Below, piece by piece: positions 1-4,995 of a DNA stretch of 5,693 nucleotides. The notes under the pieces are model-generated. The model did not search any database and had not been told where the DNA came from. It saw nothing but the letters and a program-made list of their open reading frames with translations. The DNA is from Ignavibacteriaceae bacterium (lineage in GTDB: Bacteria; Bacteroidota; Ignavibacteria; Ignavibacteriales; Ignavibacteriaceae): the NCBI GenBank assembly GCA_026193755.1, contig JAPHUI010000236.1, forward strand, positions 1 through 5,693. The letters are read 5' to 3'. How positions within the stretch are numbered: position 1 is the first letter of the stretch; every line of letters starts with the position of its first letter. The position numbers were made by a program, and so were the translations under genes.

Positions 1-40
1 AAAGATTTGAACTCTCTGTTCCCCTTTTTATTTATTGACG

Positions 41-154
41 TTACTTATTTGCGCCCATTCTTCTTAATTCTCTTGCAACTTTTTTCGAATTATTAAATGC
101 TAAAAAACCAAGCATTGCCAGAAAGCCAATAACGATTAATTCTGTGATTCCCAT
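41..154 (-). CDS. 37-residue single-pass membrane microprotein, TatA-like in layout
   Basis: A complete short open frame from ATG (154-152) to TAA (43-41). The protein starts MGITEL, continues as one hydrophobic helix (about residues 5-20, ending LAF), then a polar hinge (NNS) and a basic helix KKVARELRRMG. In that second helix V26, L30 and M33 fall on one face while K24, K25, R28, R31 and R32 lie elsewhere, so it looks amphipathic. This order (Met-Gly, early Glu, short membrane helix, Phe-containing hinge, Lys-Lys, amphipathic helix with Glu-Leu) is that of TatA/TatE proteins of the twin-arginine translocase. However, the usual Gly-Pro at the hinge is absent, and 37 residues is shorter than the roughly 50-90 typical of TatA. 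A GGAG (169-166) lies 11 nt upstream of the ATG, a long spacing, and no other start is in frame nearby. I am fairly sure it is a small membrane protein; a Tat role is only a suggestion. Confidence 0.62.
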   Translation of the reverse strand: MGITELIVIGFLAMLGFLAFNNSKKVARELRRMGANK

Positions 155-207
155 AATAATTAGTACTCCATTTAGTTAATTGTATTGCCTAAGAAAATTC
201 AAGTATG

Positions 208-250
208 ATGCCACCGGAAAATTTCATAATGAAACTTCTTTTACCGGCAT
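208..250 (-). other. Imperfect stem-loop in the presumed leader of the microprotein gene
   Basis: Outer arms ATGCC (208-212) and GGCAT (246-250) pair perfectly. Inside, GGAAAA (216-221) pairs with TTTT and CC (239-242 and 244-245) with one bulged base, and a 3-nt bulge lies at 213-215. The core is TTTCAT, one base, ATGAAA (222-234). The predicted promoter at 260-288 would start transcription near 253, so this structure would form the very 5' end of a leader of about 100 nt before the ATG at 154. Its function is unknown: it could be a 5' stabilising stem, a protein-binding site or a control element. No known riboswitch class was recognised. Confidence 0.35.
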
Positions 251-259
251 TTATTGTCA

Positions 260-288
260 ATTATATTTTTATGGTAATTCGGAGTGTA
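260..288 (-). promoter_or_regulatory. Candidate sigma-70-type promoter for the microprotein gene
   Basis: On the minus strand TATAAT (265-260) is a perfect -10 hexamer. It is preceded at exactly 17 nt by TACACT (288-283), which matches three of the six -35 consensus positions. It lies between the terminator-like hairpin at 335-366 and the 37-codon gene, where a promoter would be expected. Perfect TATAAT hexamers are not rare in AT-rich DNA, and housekeeping promoters in Bacteroidota can follow a different consensus. A weaker TACAAT about 20 nt before the GGAG is an alternative. Confidence 0.4.
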
Positions 289-334
289 ATTATTACAAAA
301 AACGACAAAAGTGGCAGTAATAATTTACGCGCAC

Positions 335-366
335 AAAAAATGGACGCATATAAATACGTCCATTTT
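335..366 (-). terminator. Terminator-like hairpin with T tract
   Basis: A perfect 10-bp inverted repeat, AAAATGGACG (337-346) and CGTCCATTTT (357-366), encloses a 10-nt loop. Read on the minus strand the stem runs directly into six T residues (340-335), the form of a rho-independent terminator. It lies about 130 nt after the stop of the secreted 168-residue protein gene and before the promoter candidate for the next gene. Read on the plus strand it also ends in four Ts, so it could act in both directions, though no plus-strand gene is supported here. The stem is only moderately GC-rich. Confidence 0.5.
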
Positions 367-379
367 ATAAATGAAGTAA
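363..379 (+). repeat. AT-rich intergenic motif, copy A
   Basis: The 17-nt sequence TTTTATAAATGAAGTAA recurs exactly at 1195-1211. Its first 13 nt recur inverted at 434-446, so copies A and C form a 13-bp inverted repeat separated by 58 nt. The copy directly follows the 3' arm of the terminator-like hairpin. In such AT-rich DNA a chance origin is possible. Confidence 0.35.
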
Positions 380-433
380 GTTTATGATATTACCTCATCA
401 AAGAAAATTTTTTGATTCTAGACACGATTAAAG

Positions 434-452
434 TTCATTTATAAAAAGTCCA
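434..452 (-). repeat. AT-rich intergenic motif, copy C (inverted)
   Basis: On the minus strand this reads TGGACTTTTTATAAATGAA. It matches 18 of 19 positions of the plus-strand copy at 1189-1207, and its 13-nt core is the inverse of copy A. It lies about 45-60 nt after the stop codon of the secreted 168-residue protein gene. Confidence 0.35.
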
Positions 453-496
453 TTTCTTTTTATAACAAATTGAACGGTCTTACAATATTTTAAAGT

Positions 497-1003
497 TTAT
501 TTGGATGGTTTATATGTTATTTCAATTCTGGTTTTCAACCTATTCTTTAGACCCTGATCTACGTAAACCAAATCAAAATTTTCACCATCCTCATCCCTAA
601 TTGAAACTGTGGGTACAAATCCTGTTAGAGCAGTACCAGTTTTTCCTTTTACAAAAGTTCTGAATTCTTCGTTATAATTCCATCCACTATTCTTCGTTAG
701 GTTTCTCTTGTAAAACGCAACAACATTATTTGGATTATCAGTAGAAACCAAAATCACAAACGGTAAAACCTCCTGCTTATACTTGGTTGTGTCTGTCGAT
801 GGTGCAGATACTGAACTTATAACAGCACCCGGGTATGCTGGAATACCCACCTCATCTTTTGTAGGTACAAGGTATTTCCTGCTACTTATATCTTTTGGTG
901 CATTAGAGGACAGTTTTGCCCAGGGTGCATACTGAGCTTGGGTAAATCCGCCAAAAAATAAAATTGTAACCAGAATTAGAATAATTTTTTTAAAATCCTT
1001 CAT
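497..1003 (-). CDS. Secreted 168-residue protein of unknown function with a YPGA motif
   Basis: The N-terminus MKDFKK plus a hydrophobic stretch ending GGFTQA is a clear type I signal peptide, with cleavage likely after Ala23, so the mature protein of about 145 residues is exported. It contains a Pro-x-Tyr-Pro-Gly-Ala segment (PAYPGA) and, after a strand-like region (LPFVILVSTDN), a helix-like NNVVAFYKRNL followed by Gly-Trp. The same spacing of YPGA, a 'TSD..' strand, 'VVxFYKxxL' and 'GW' occurs in many small exported bacterial proteins without assigned function. No catalytic motif is visible. The start is supported by AAAGGA (1017-1012), 8 nt before the ATG. The gene begins 49 bp after the tRNA end with only a poor promoter between them (a TATAAT at 1029-1024 without a -35 match), so it may be transcribed with the tRNA. 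I do not recognise a named gene. Confidence 0.85.
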   Translation of the reverse strand: MKDFKKIILILVTILFFGGFTQAQYAPWAKLSSNAPKDISSRKYLVPTKDEVGIPAYPGAVISSVSAPSTDTTKYKQEVLPFVILVSTDNPNNVVAFYKRNLTKNSGWNYNEEFRTFVKGKTGTALTGFVPTVSIRDEDGENFDLVYVDQGLKNRLKTRIEITYKPSK

Positions 1004-1052
1004 TCTGTTTTTCCTTTCAACTAATTATAAAAAACCGATGAACTATTTTTTG

Positions 1053-1126
<74 letters not shown>

Positions 1127-1154
1127 AAATTCAATGAACAATTAAAATGAAGAA

Positions 1155-1182
1155 TTTATAATTCTTTCTTCACAAAAGTAAA
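1155..1182 (-). promoter_or_regulatory. Candidate promoter of the tRNA-Arg gene
   Basis: On the minus strand TTTACT (1182-1177, four of six to the -35 consensus) is followed after 16 nt by TATAAA (1160-1155, five of six to the -10). This would start transcription about 20 nt before the mature tRNA 5' end. The region is very AT-rich, so a chance match is possible. Confidence 0.35.
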
Positions 1183-1188
1183 GAACTT

Positions 1189-1211
1189 TGGAGTTTTTAT
1201 AAATGAAGTAA
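1189..1211 (+). repeat. AT-rich intergenic motif, copy B
   Basis: Positions 1195-1211 repeat 363-379 exactly (17 nt). Positions 1189-1207 match the inverted copy at 434-452 in 18 of 19 positions. This copy sits just upstream of the tRNA promoter candidate, so the copies flank the block made of the tRNA and the secreted-protein gene. Confidence 0.35.
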
Positions 1212-1320
1212 ATAAGGTTAGAAATTAATCCAAAAGGTTAGTTTAATCATAGAAATAGAAAACTCCTTCATCAAATATATCCGCATTAAGAAATAATCCT
1301 CTTGAAAAAATTAATACTAG

Positions 1321-1349
1321 CTGTCCCGGTCCCTCGCGAACCGGGATAG
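1321..1349. repeat. GC-rich inverted repeat (hairpin) in AT-rich intergenic DNA
   Basis: The arms CTGTCCCGGT (1321-1330) and ACCGGGATAG (1340-1349) form a 10-bp stem with one G-T wobble around the 9-nt loop CCCTCGCGA. It is far richer in GC than the surrounding intergenic sequence from 1127 to 1434. It lies about 85 nt after the stop of the DUF4097-type gene. On the minus strand the stem is not followed directly by a T tract (a T run begins roughly 10 nt later), so it is not a canonical intrinsic terminator. A dispersed REP-like palindrome or a processing/stabilising stem fits as well. The rest of this 308-bp gap shows no supported gene. Confidence 0.5.
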
Positions 1350-1434
1350 AGGTCTTTCATTCAAGATTGAATAAAATAATGTGAACTTACTCAACATCTA
1401 TTATAGGCAGTTACGTATAACTATAGAGCTAATT

Positions 1435-2571
1435 TTATTTAAGTTTTCTAATTTCAATCTGACCCATTGCTACATTCAATTCGATAGTTGGTCCGCCGCC
1501 GTTTAATTCATAGACAACTTTAATTTGCTTTTTCTCTTTGCTTCTCTTTATTTCTTTTGGAGTAAAATCTGATTTGATATTATCAAGATCACTTTCATCA
1601 CCACTCCATACAAGGACTGCAAATGTAGCTACAATTGTTGCCTTTGTATTCTCAGGTACCTTCAAAGTTATATTACCCACAGCGGTATTCAATTCACTTT
1701 TTACATTCCCCTCAGGATAAATTTCAGCATAAATATTGCCAGCAGCAGTGTTCGCATCAACTGAACCCTTAATATTCTTTAAATTAACATTACCTGCGGC
1801 CGTTGAAGCTTCAACTTCTCCATTAGCACTTTCCAGTTTAATGTTTCCACCTGCAGTAGATATTTCAGCACTACCAGTCACGTTTCCAACCTTTATATTT
1901 CCGCCAGCAGTTGATACCTCAACTTTTCCACCAATATCTCCAACCTGTATGTTTCCTCCCGCAGTTGATATTTCCGCTGAATTGCTTACCGAGCCGATTG
2001 AAATACTTCCTCCTGCTGTACTTATTTTTGTTTCTCCTGTAATTGAACCAGCTTTCATTTCGCCACCGGCAGAAGTTAAATCAGCATCGCCATTTATATC
2101 ACCAACAGAAACATTTCCTCCTCCGGTTGATATTTTTGTTTTACCATTAACAGTTCCTGTTGCAATATTACCTCCGGCTGTGCTGGCGTCAATTGAACCC
2201 TTTAAATCACCTTTAATTGAAACATTACCTCCGCCTGTTGAAAGGTCAAGGTTCATTGCTTCGGGAATTGTGCATTCAAGTTTAAAGTTATCTGAATCTT
2301 CACCTTTAAATTTTATTTCAACTTTACCAGATTTCTGCTCCATCGTTAAAAGGTTTAACTCATCTTCATCAATATTTTTTGCGATGACTTTAACTTCATT
2401 ACCTGATCCGGCAACAATATTTATATTTCCCTGTTTCAGCGAAACATCAAGTAAATCTCCGCTTGAAACCGTAAAGTTTGCCTCTTTTTTTGATTGGCTT
2501 AAACCTGTAAGTGAAAAACCAAAGGAAATTAAAATAAGAAGCAGTGCAAATTTGAATGTAAGTGTTTTCAT
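1435..2571 (-). CDS. Secreted DUF4097-type beta-solenoid (adhesin-like) protein
   Basis: A 378-residue protein with an N-terminal signal peptide (hydrophobic residues about 5-25, cleavage likely near SQS/KK). Residues 28-110 alternate strand-like segments. From residue 111 to 294 a Ser-Thr-(Ala/Gly)-Gly-Gly-Asn-Ile motif returns at positions 111, 130, 148, 166, 184, 202, 220, 238, 256, 274 and 295, with a strict 18-residue period from 130 to 274. This is the layout of a parallel beta-solenoid with one turn per 18 residues. The C-terminal part (NGGGPTIELNVAMGQIEIRK) is typical of the ends of DUF4097 proteins. There is no membrane anchor or sorting signal, so periplasmic or surface location is inferred. 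It is the third gene of the sigma/anti-sigma operon. Its ATG lies 1 bp after the anti-sigma stop, with AGGAG (2586-2582) 10 nt before it, so translation is probably coupled. The binding partner is unknown; function as a sigma-regulated envelope protein is inferred from context. Confidence 0.9.
   Translation of the reverse strand: MKTLTFKFALLLILISFGFSLTGLSQSKKEANFTVSSGDLLDVSLKQGNINIVAGSGNEVKVIAKNIDEDELNLLTMEQKSGKVEIKFKGEDSDNFKLECTIPEAMNLDLSTGGGNVSIKGDLKGSIDASTAGGNIATGTVNGKTKISTGGGNVSVGDINGDADLTSAGGEMKAGSITGETKISTAGGSISIGSVSNSAEISTAGGNIQVGDIGGKVEVSTAGGNIKVGNVTGSAEISTAGGNIKLESANGEVEASTAAGNVNLKNIKGSVDANTAAGNIYAEIYPEGNVKSELNTAVGNITLKVPENTKATIVATFAVLVWSGDESDLDNIKSDFTPKEIKRSKEKKQIKVVYELNGGGPTIELNVAMGQIEIRKLK
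1753..2184 (-). repeat. Eight in-frame 54-bp coding repeats (18-residue solenoid turns)
   Basis: Residues 130-273 of the DUF4097-type protein consist of eight consecutive 18-residue units with no insertion or deletion, flanked by slightly longer turns (19 residues before, 21 after). Amino acids at the turn (STAGGN and relatives) are conserved, while third codon positions differ between units. The DNA repeats have therefore diverged and are not recent slippage products. Toward the C-terminus the motif shifts from AGG to AAG and AVG. Confidence 0.9.
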
Positions 2572-2572
2572 G

Positions 2573-3526
2573 TTAGTTGTACTCCTGTAATAATGTTTTA
2601 GATTTTAATTTTATGTAGTTATTATCGTCCTGGTTAGCTTGTTTAACGACCAGATCTAGATCGTTCCGGTCAAGTGAATGTCCGTTTTTGTTAGCTTCGA
2701 TTAAAGCATTCAGCGCTTCAATTCTTAATGCAGAAGAGGAATCGTTCAATAATACATACAGATAAGCTTGTTTTAATGACTCGTCAAATGCAGTTCGATT
2801 CATAAGCTTTAATGCTTCCCTCCTTACTCCCGCATTTTTATCAGTCATTACAACTGTGATCAGAGCATTCTTAACCTCTTTATCCAAATATAGTTTTTTA
2901 TACGTGTCCATAGCATTAATTGAATTCAACCTGGAACCCGGATTCTGATCATTCAGCATCGCATAGGTTAAAAAACCTTGCACCTTTGGATCGTTTACAC
3001 TTCCTTTGTAGTGAACCTGCTTCGCAACTTCAAACGTAAATTCAATTTCACCATCGGTCGGATCTGAATCTATAAACTGAACATTTGAAATTCTCAAATC
3101 GTTATCAAACATTGAAGCATTAGTAAGTTCGGGATTTTTCTCAGGAGCTGTTATTTTCCCTCTTCCGATAAAAATACTTCCTATAATTATTCCAAGAATC
3201 AGAACTGATAAGGCAGCAAATGCAAGTCTGGGAGGAGTTGAGAATAATTGAAAGATGTGATTTGTAAAATAAGAGACAGAACTTCTATTGTTCCTCTCCT
3301 GTCTCAAAGCACCTCTGAGTTGTATTCTTGCCTCTTTTAATAATTCTTCATTTACCTCAAGATTTCTATGATCAGCAATTAACATCATTATACTCTTTTG
3401 CTGCTCAAGTTCAAGCTTACACTCTTCGCACGATTCGAGGTGTGAGATAAGTTTCTTCTGTTTATCATCAGATAGTTCACCATAAAGTGAAAGCTGTATC
3501 ATCTGTTTAAATTCATTGTGATTCAT
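2573..3526 (-). CDS. Transmembrane anti-sigma factor with zinc-finger-type N-terminus and HEAT-like repeats
   Basis: A 317-residue membrane protein predicted to bind and inhibit the sigma factor encoded just upstream. The N-terminal domain carries the zinc-binding anti-sigma (ZAS/zf-HC2) motif His29-x3-Cys33-x2-Cys36, with His3 a possible fourth ligand. One transmembrane helix spans about residues 101-121 and is preceded by basic residues, which places the N-terminus in the cytoplasm. After a linker, residues about 177-317 contain four helical-pair units of about 33 residues with the HEAT pattern (for example DKNAGVRREALKLM and DSSSALRIEALNAL), which would face the periplasm. The gene starts 21 bp after the sigma stop with a good AGGAG (3538-3534) 7 nt before the ATG, and ends 1 bp before the DUF4097-type gene. 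The HEAT-like part may sense the signal or bind a partner; this is inference. Confidence 0.92.
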   Translation of the reverse strand: MNHNEFKQMIQLSLYGELSDDKQKKLISHLESCEECKLELEQQKSIMMLIADHRNLEVNEELLKEARIQLRGALRQERNNRSSVSYFTNHIFQLFSTPPRLAFAALSVLILGIIIGSIFIGRGKITAPEKNPELTNASMFDNDLRISNVQFIDSDPTDGEIEFTFEVAKQVHYKGSVNDPKVQGFLTYAMLNDQNPGSRLNSINAMDTYKKLYLDKEVKNALITVVMTDKNAGVRREALKLMNRTAFDESLKQAYLYVLLNDSSSALRIEALNALIEANKNGHSLDRNDLDLVVKQANQDDNNYIKLKSKTLLQEYN

Positions 3527-3547
3527 TTTTTAACTCCTGAATTTCCT

Positions 3548-4132
3548 TTAAGTCTGAAAAGCGCTAAGAGGTTTAAGTTTTTTTCTAAGGTTATTCACTG
3601 CATCAAACAAATATTTTTTAACAGTTCCTTCTTTACAATTCAACATTTCTGCAATCTCTCTTATTTTATATCCTTCATAATGTTTAAGAACAAAAGTGAT
3701 TCTTTGTCTTTCCGAAAGACTATCTACAGCATTTCCAATAAAAGTCTGCAAATCGTTACTCAAGCTTTCCTCCTCAGGTGATTTTTCATCTGAAACCAAT
3801 TCAACTTTTCCAAATTCCTTATTATCTTCATCAAACTCTGCCTGCAAAGGGACCGAAACTTGTTCCTTCTTACTGGATTTAAAAGTAATACAAACATTTG
3901 TTGTGATTCTAAAAAGCCATGTGGAAAACTCACTCCGGAATTCAAATTTTTTCAAGCTTCTGAAGACTCTTATAAAAACCTCCTGATAAATATCCTTTGC
4001 ATCATCAGTGTCTCTTACAAATCTCATTGCAATAGAAAGAACCGCTTTATCATAATTATATACTAGCTGCTCAAAAGCAACCTGGTCACCTGCTTGAGCC
4101 TTAATTATGAGTTCTTTTTCAGATATTTCCAT
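3548..4132 (-). CDS. ECF-family RNA polymerase sigma factor
   Basis: A 194-residue sigma-70-type factor of the extracytoplasmic function group. It directs RNA polymerase to a stress or envelope regulon. Region 2 covers about residues 20-85 (LVYNYDKAVLSIAMRF, then DAKDIYQEVFIRVFRSL, then FSTWLFRITTN) and would bind core polymerase and the -10 element. An acidic linker follows (about 95-125). Region 4 covers about 133-188, with the helix-turn-helix around KIREIAEMLNCKEGTVKKYL recognising the -35 element. Region 3 is absent, as expected for ECF factors, and the length is normal. The start is the natural one for the family (MEISEKELIIKAQAGD). No clear ribosome binding site precedes it, the leader being AT-rich. 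The cognate anti-sigma gene follows immediately, the usual arrangement for such pairs, and a candidate self-recognised promoter lies just upstream. Confidence 0.96.
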   Translation of the reverse strand: MEISEKELIIKAQAGDQVAFEQLVYNYDKAVLSIAMRFVRDTDDAKDIYQEVFIRVFRSLKKFEFRSEFSTWLFRITTNVCITFKSSKKEQVSVPLQAEFDEDNKEFGKVELVSDEKSPEEESLSNDLQTFIGNAVDSLSERQRITFVLKHYEGYKIREIAEMLNCKEGTVKKYLFDAVNNLRKKLKPLSAFQT

Positions 4133-4155
4133 ATGTGTTTTATTAATTCTACTGA

Positions 4156-4182
4156 TTAGACCTTAACAAAACTAAAAAGGTT
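4156..4182 (-). promoter_or_regulatory. Candidate ECF-type promoter, probably autoregulatory
   Basis: Upstream of the sigma gene the minus strand reads CAACCTTTTT (AAC at 4182-4180), then after 17 nt GGTCTAA (4162-4156). This resembles the ECF promoter layout of a -35 'AAC' element and a -10 'GTC/TCTAA' element at about 16-17 nt. Transcription would start near 4150, giving a leader of about 18 nt. A sigma-70 match in the same gap (TTGTTA, 17 nt, TTAATA) is weaker. The match is to the general ECF pattern; the true binding preference of this factor is unknown. Confidence 0.42.
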
Positions 4183-4206
4183 GGGTTTAAAAGGTGAGCT
4201 GAGGAC

Positions 4207-4995
4207 TCAGATTTTACGGTTTATTATATCAAATACCGATTTTAACTGATAAGTGGGAGAAAAGCCGTTTAAGCCGTTAACGAAATGTTTCACCCCGGTT
4301 TCAACAAGTGCAGTATCAATCCCGAATTTGTTTCCCATTGCAATATCAGTTTCCAGCCTGTCACCAATTAGAATCGTATTTTCAAGATTTGGTTTTAGCC
4401 TGTTAATAATTTCATTAAACATAAACTCGGAAGGTTTGCCAAAATGCAACTCCAGTTTTCTGTGAGTTCTTTTTTCGAGCGCGGAAATTGTCGAGCCTGC
4501 ATCAAGAACTTCACCGGAATCAACAGGACAGGTGTCGTCAATATTTGCAGCAAAAAACTTTGCTCCATTTTCCAATGCCTGCGCAGCAATTTCAAGTTTC
4601 TTATAATCAAGTGTCCGGTCAAGAGTAACAAGCAGTACCTTTATTACTTTTGGATCAACCGAGTATTTCAAACCAGATTTTTTAATTTCATTAACAAATG
4701 AATCCTCTCCAATTGCAAAAAACGTTTCGCCGGTAAAATTCCGCAAAAGATAGTTAGCAACAACCAGAGTTGAGTTAATAATTTCATCTTCTTCAATATT
4801 TAAACCCCAGTTTTTAAGCAAAAGATAGTAATCATTTACAGTTCCCGTAGTTTTATTCGATACAAAAACAATTTTCTTCCCGATTGATTTTAGATGATTG
4901 ATCACTTCATCAGCTTGCGGGATAAGATGTTCGCCACGATAAATAGTACCATCCAAGTCAAAAATAAAACTATCGTATTTATCGACCAGCTTCAT
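4207..4995 (-). CDS. HAD-superfamily phosphatase, subfamily IIA (NagD/PGP-like)
   Basis: A 262-residue soluble hydrolase with all four HAD motifs. Motif I is DLDGT (nucleophile Asp13, acid/base Asp15), motif II is VFVSNK (Ser46), motif III is Lys187 in FGKPSE, and motif IV is GDRLETD (Asp212, Asp217) for magnesium. A large cap between motifs II and III (about 70-180), containing the family's ANIDDTCPV segment, identifies the IIA group that includes NagD and 4-nitrophenyl/phosphoglycolate phosphatases. These remove phosphate from small phosphorylated metabolites; the substrate cannot be read from sequence. Its ATG overlaps the stop of the reductase gene by 4 bp (ATGA) and has no strong ribosome binding site, so translation is likely coupled. 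The pairing with a sugar-nucleotide reductase hints at a sugar phosphate substrate, which is inference only. Confidence 0.93.
   Translation of the reverse strand: MKLVDKYDSFIFDLDGTIYRGEHLIPQADEVINHLKSIGKKIVFVSNKTTGTVNDYYLLLKNWGLNIEEDEIINSTLVVANYLLRNFTGETFFAIGEDSFVNEIKKSGLKYSVDPKVIKVLLVTLDRTLDYKKLEIAAQALENGAKFFAANIDDTCPVDSGEVLDAGSTISALEKRTHRKLELHFGKPSEFMFNEIINRLKPNLENTILIGDRLETDIAMGNKFGIDTALVETGVKHFVNGLNGFSPTYQLKSVFDIINRKI

Noticed and set aside
205..387. Plus-strand 60-residue open frame
   Set aside because: It runs through the stem-loop at 208-250, the promoter candidate and the terminator-like hairpin at 335-366, has no clear ribosome binding site, and its protein looks like translated AT-rich intergenic DNA.
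397..416. AT-only inverted repeat ATCAAA/TTTGAT
   Set aside because: The stem is nearly all A-T with one G-T pair, has no T tail in the gene direction, and is expected by chance in such DNA.
1235..1300. Possible 22-codon minus-strand frame in the gap after the solenoid gene
   Set aside because: No good ribosome binding site and no recognisable sequence character; nothing separates it from chance.
1409..1422. Inverted repeat AGTTA-CGTA-TAACT just after the solenoid gene
   Set aside because: Only 5-bp AT-rich arms with no T tract; too weak to call a terminator or operator.
1736..2590. Plus-strand 284-residue open frame opposite the solenoid gene
   Set aside because: It is a shadow: the regular 54-bp repeats on the minus strand keep the antisense frame free of stops and give a proline-rich repetitive peptide with no family resemblance.
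3518..4066. Several short open frames overlapping the sigma gene on both strands
   Set aside because: They overlap a strongly supported ECF sigma gene and show no domain or signal of their own.
4199..4210. Palindrome CTGAG-GA-CTCAG at the end of the phosphatase gene
   Set aside because: The 2-nt spacer leaves at most a 4-bp stem, it overlaps the stop codon and lacks a T tract, so it is not a convincing terminator.
4253..4701. Short open frames inside the HAD phosphatase gene
   Set aside because: They lie in other frames of a gene with all four HAD motifs intact and have no independent support.
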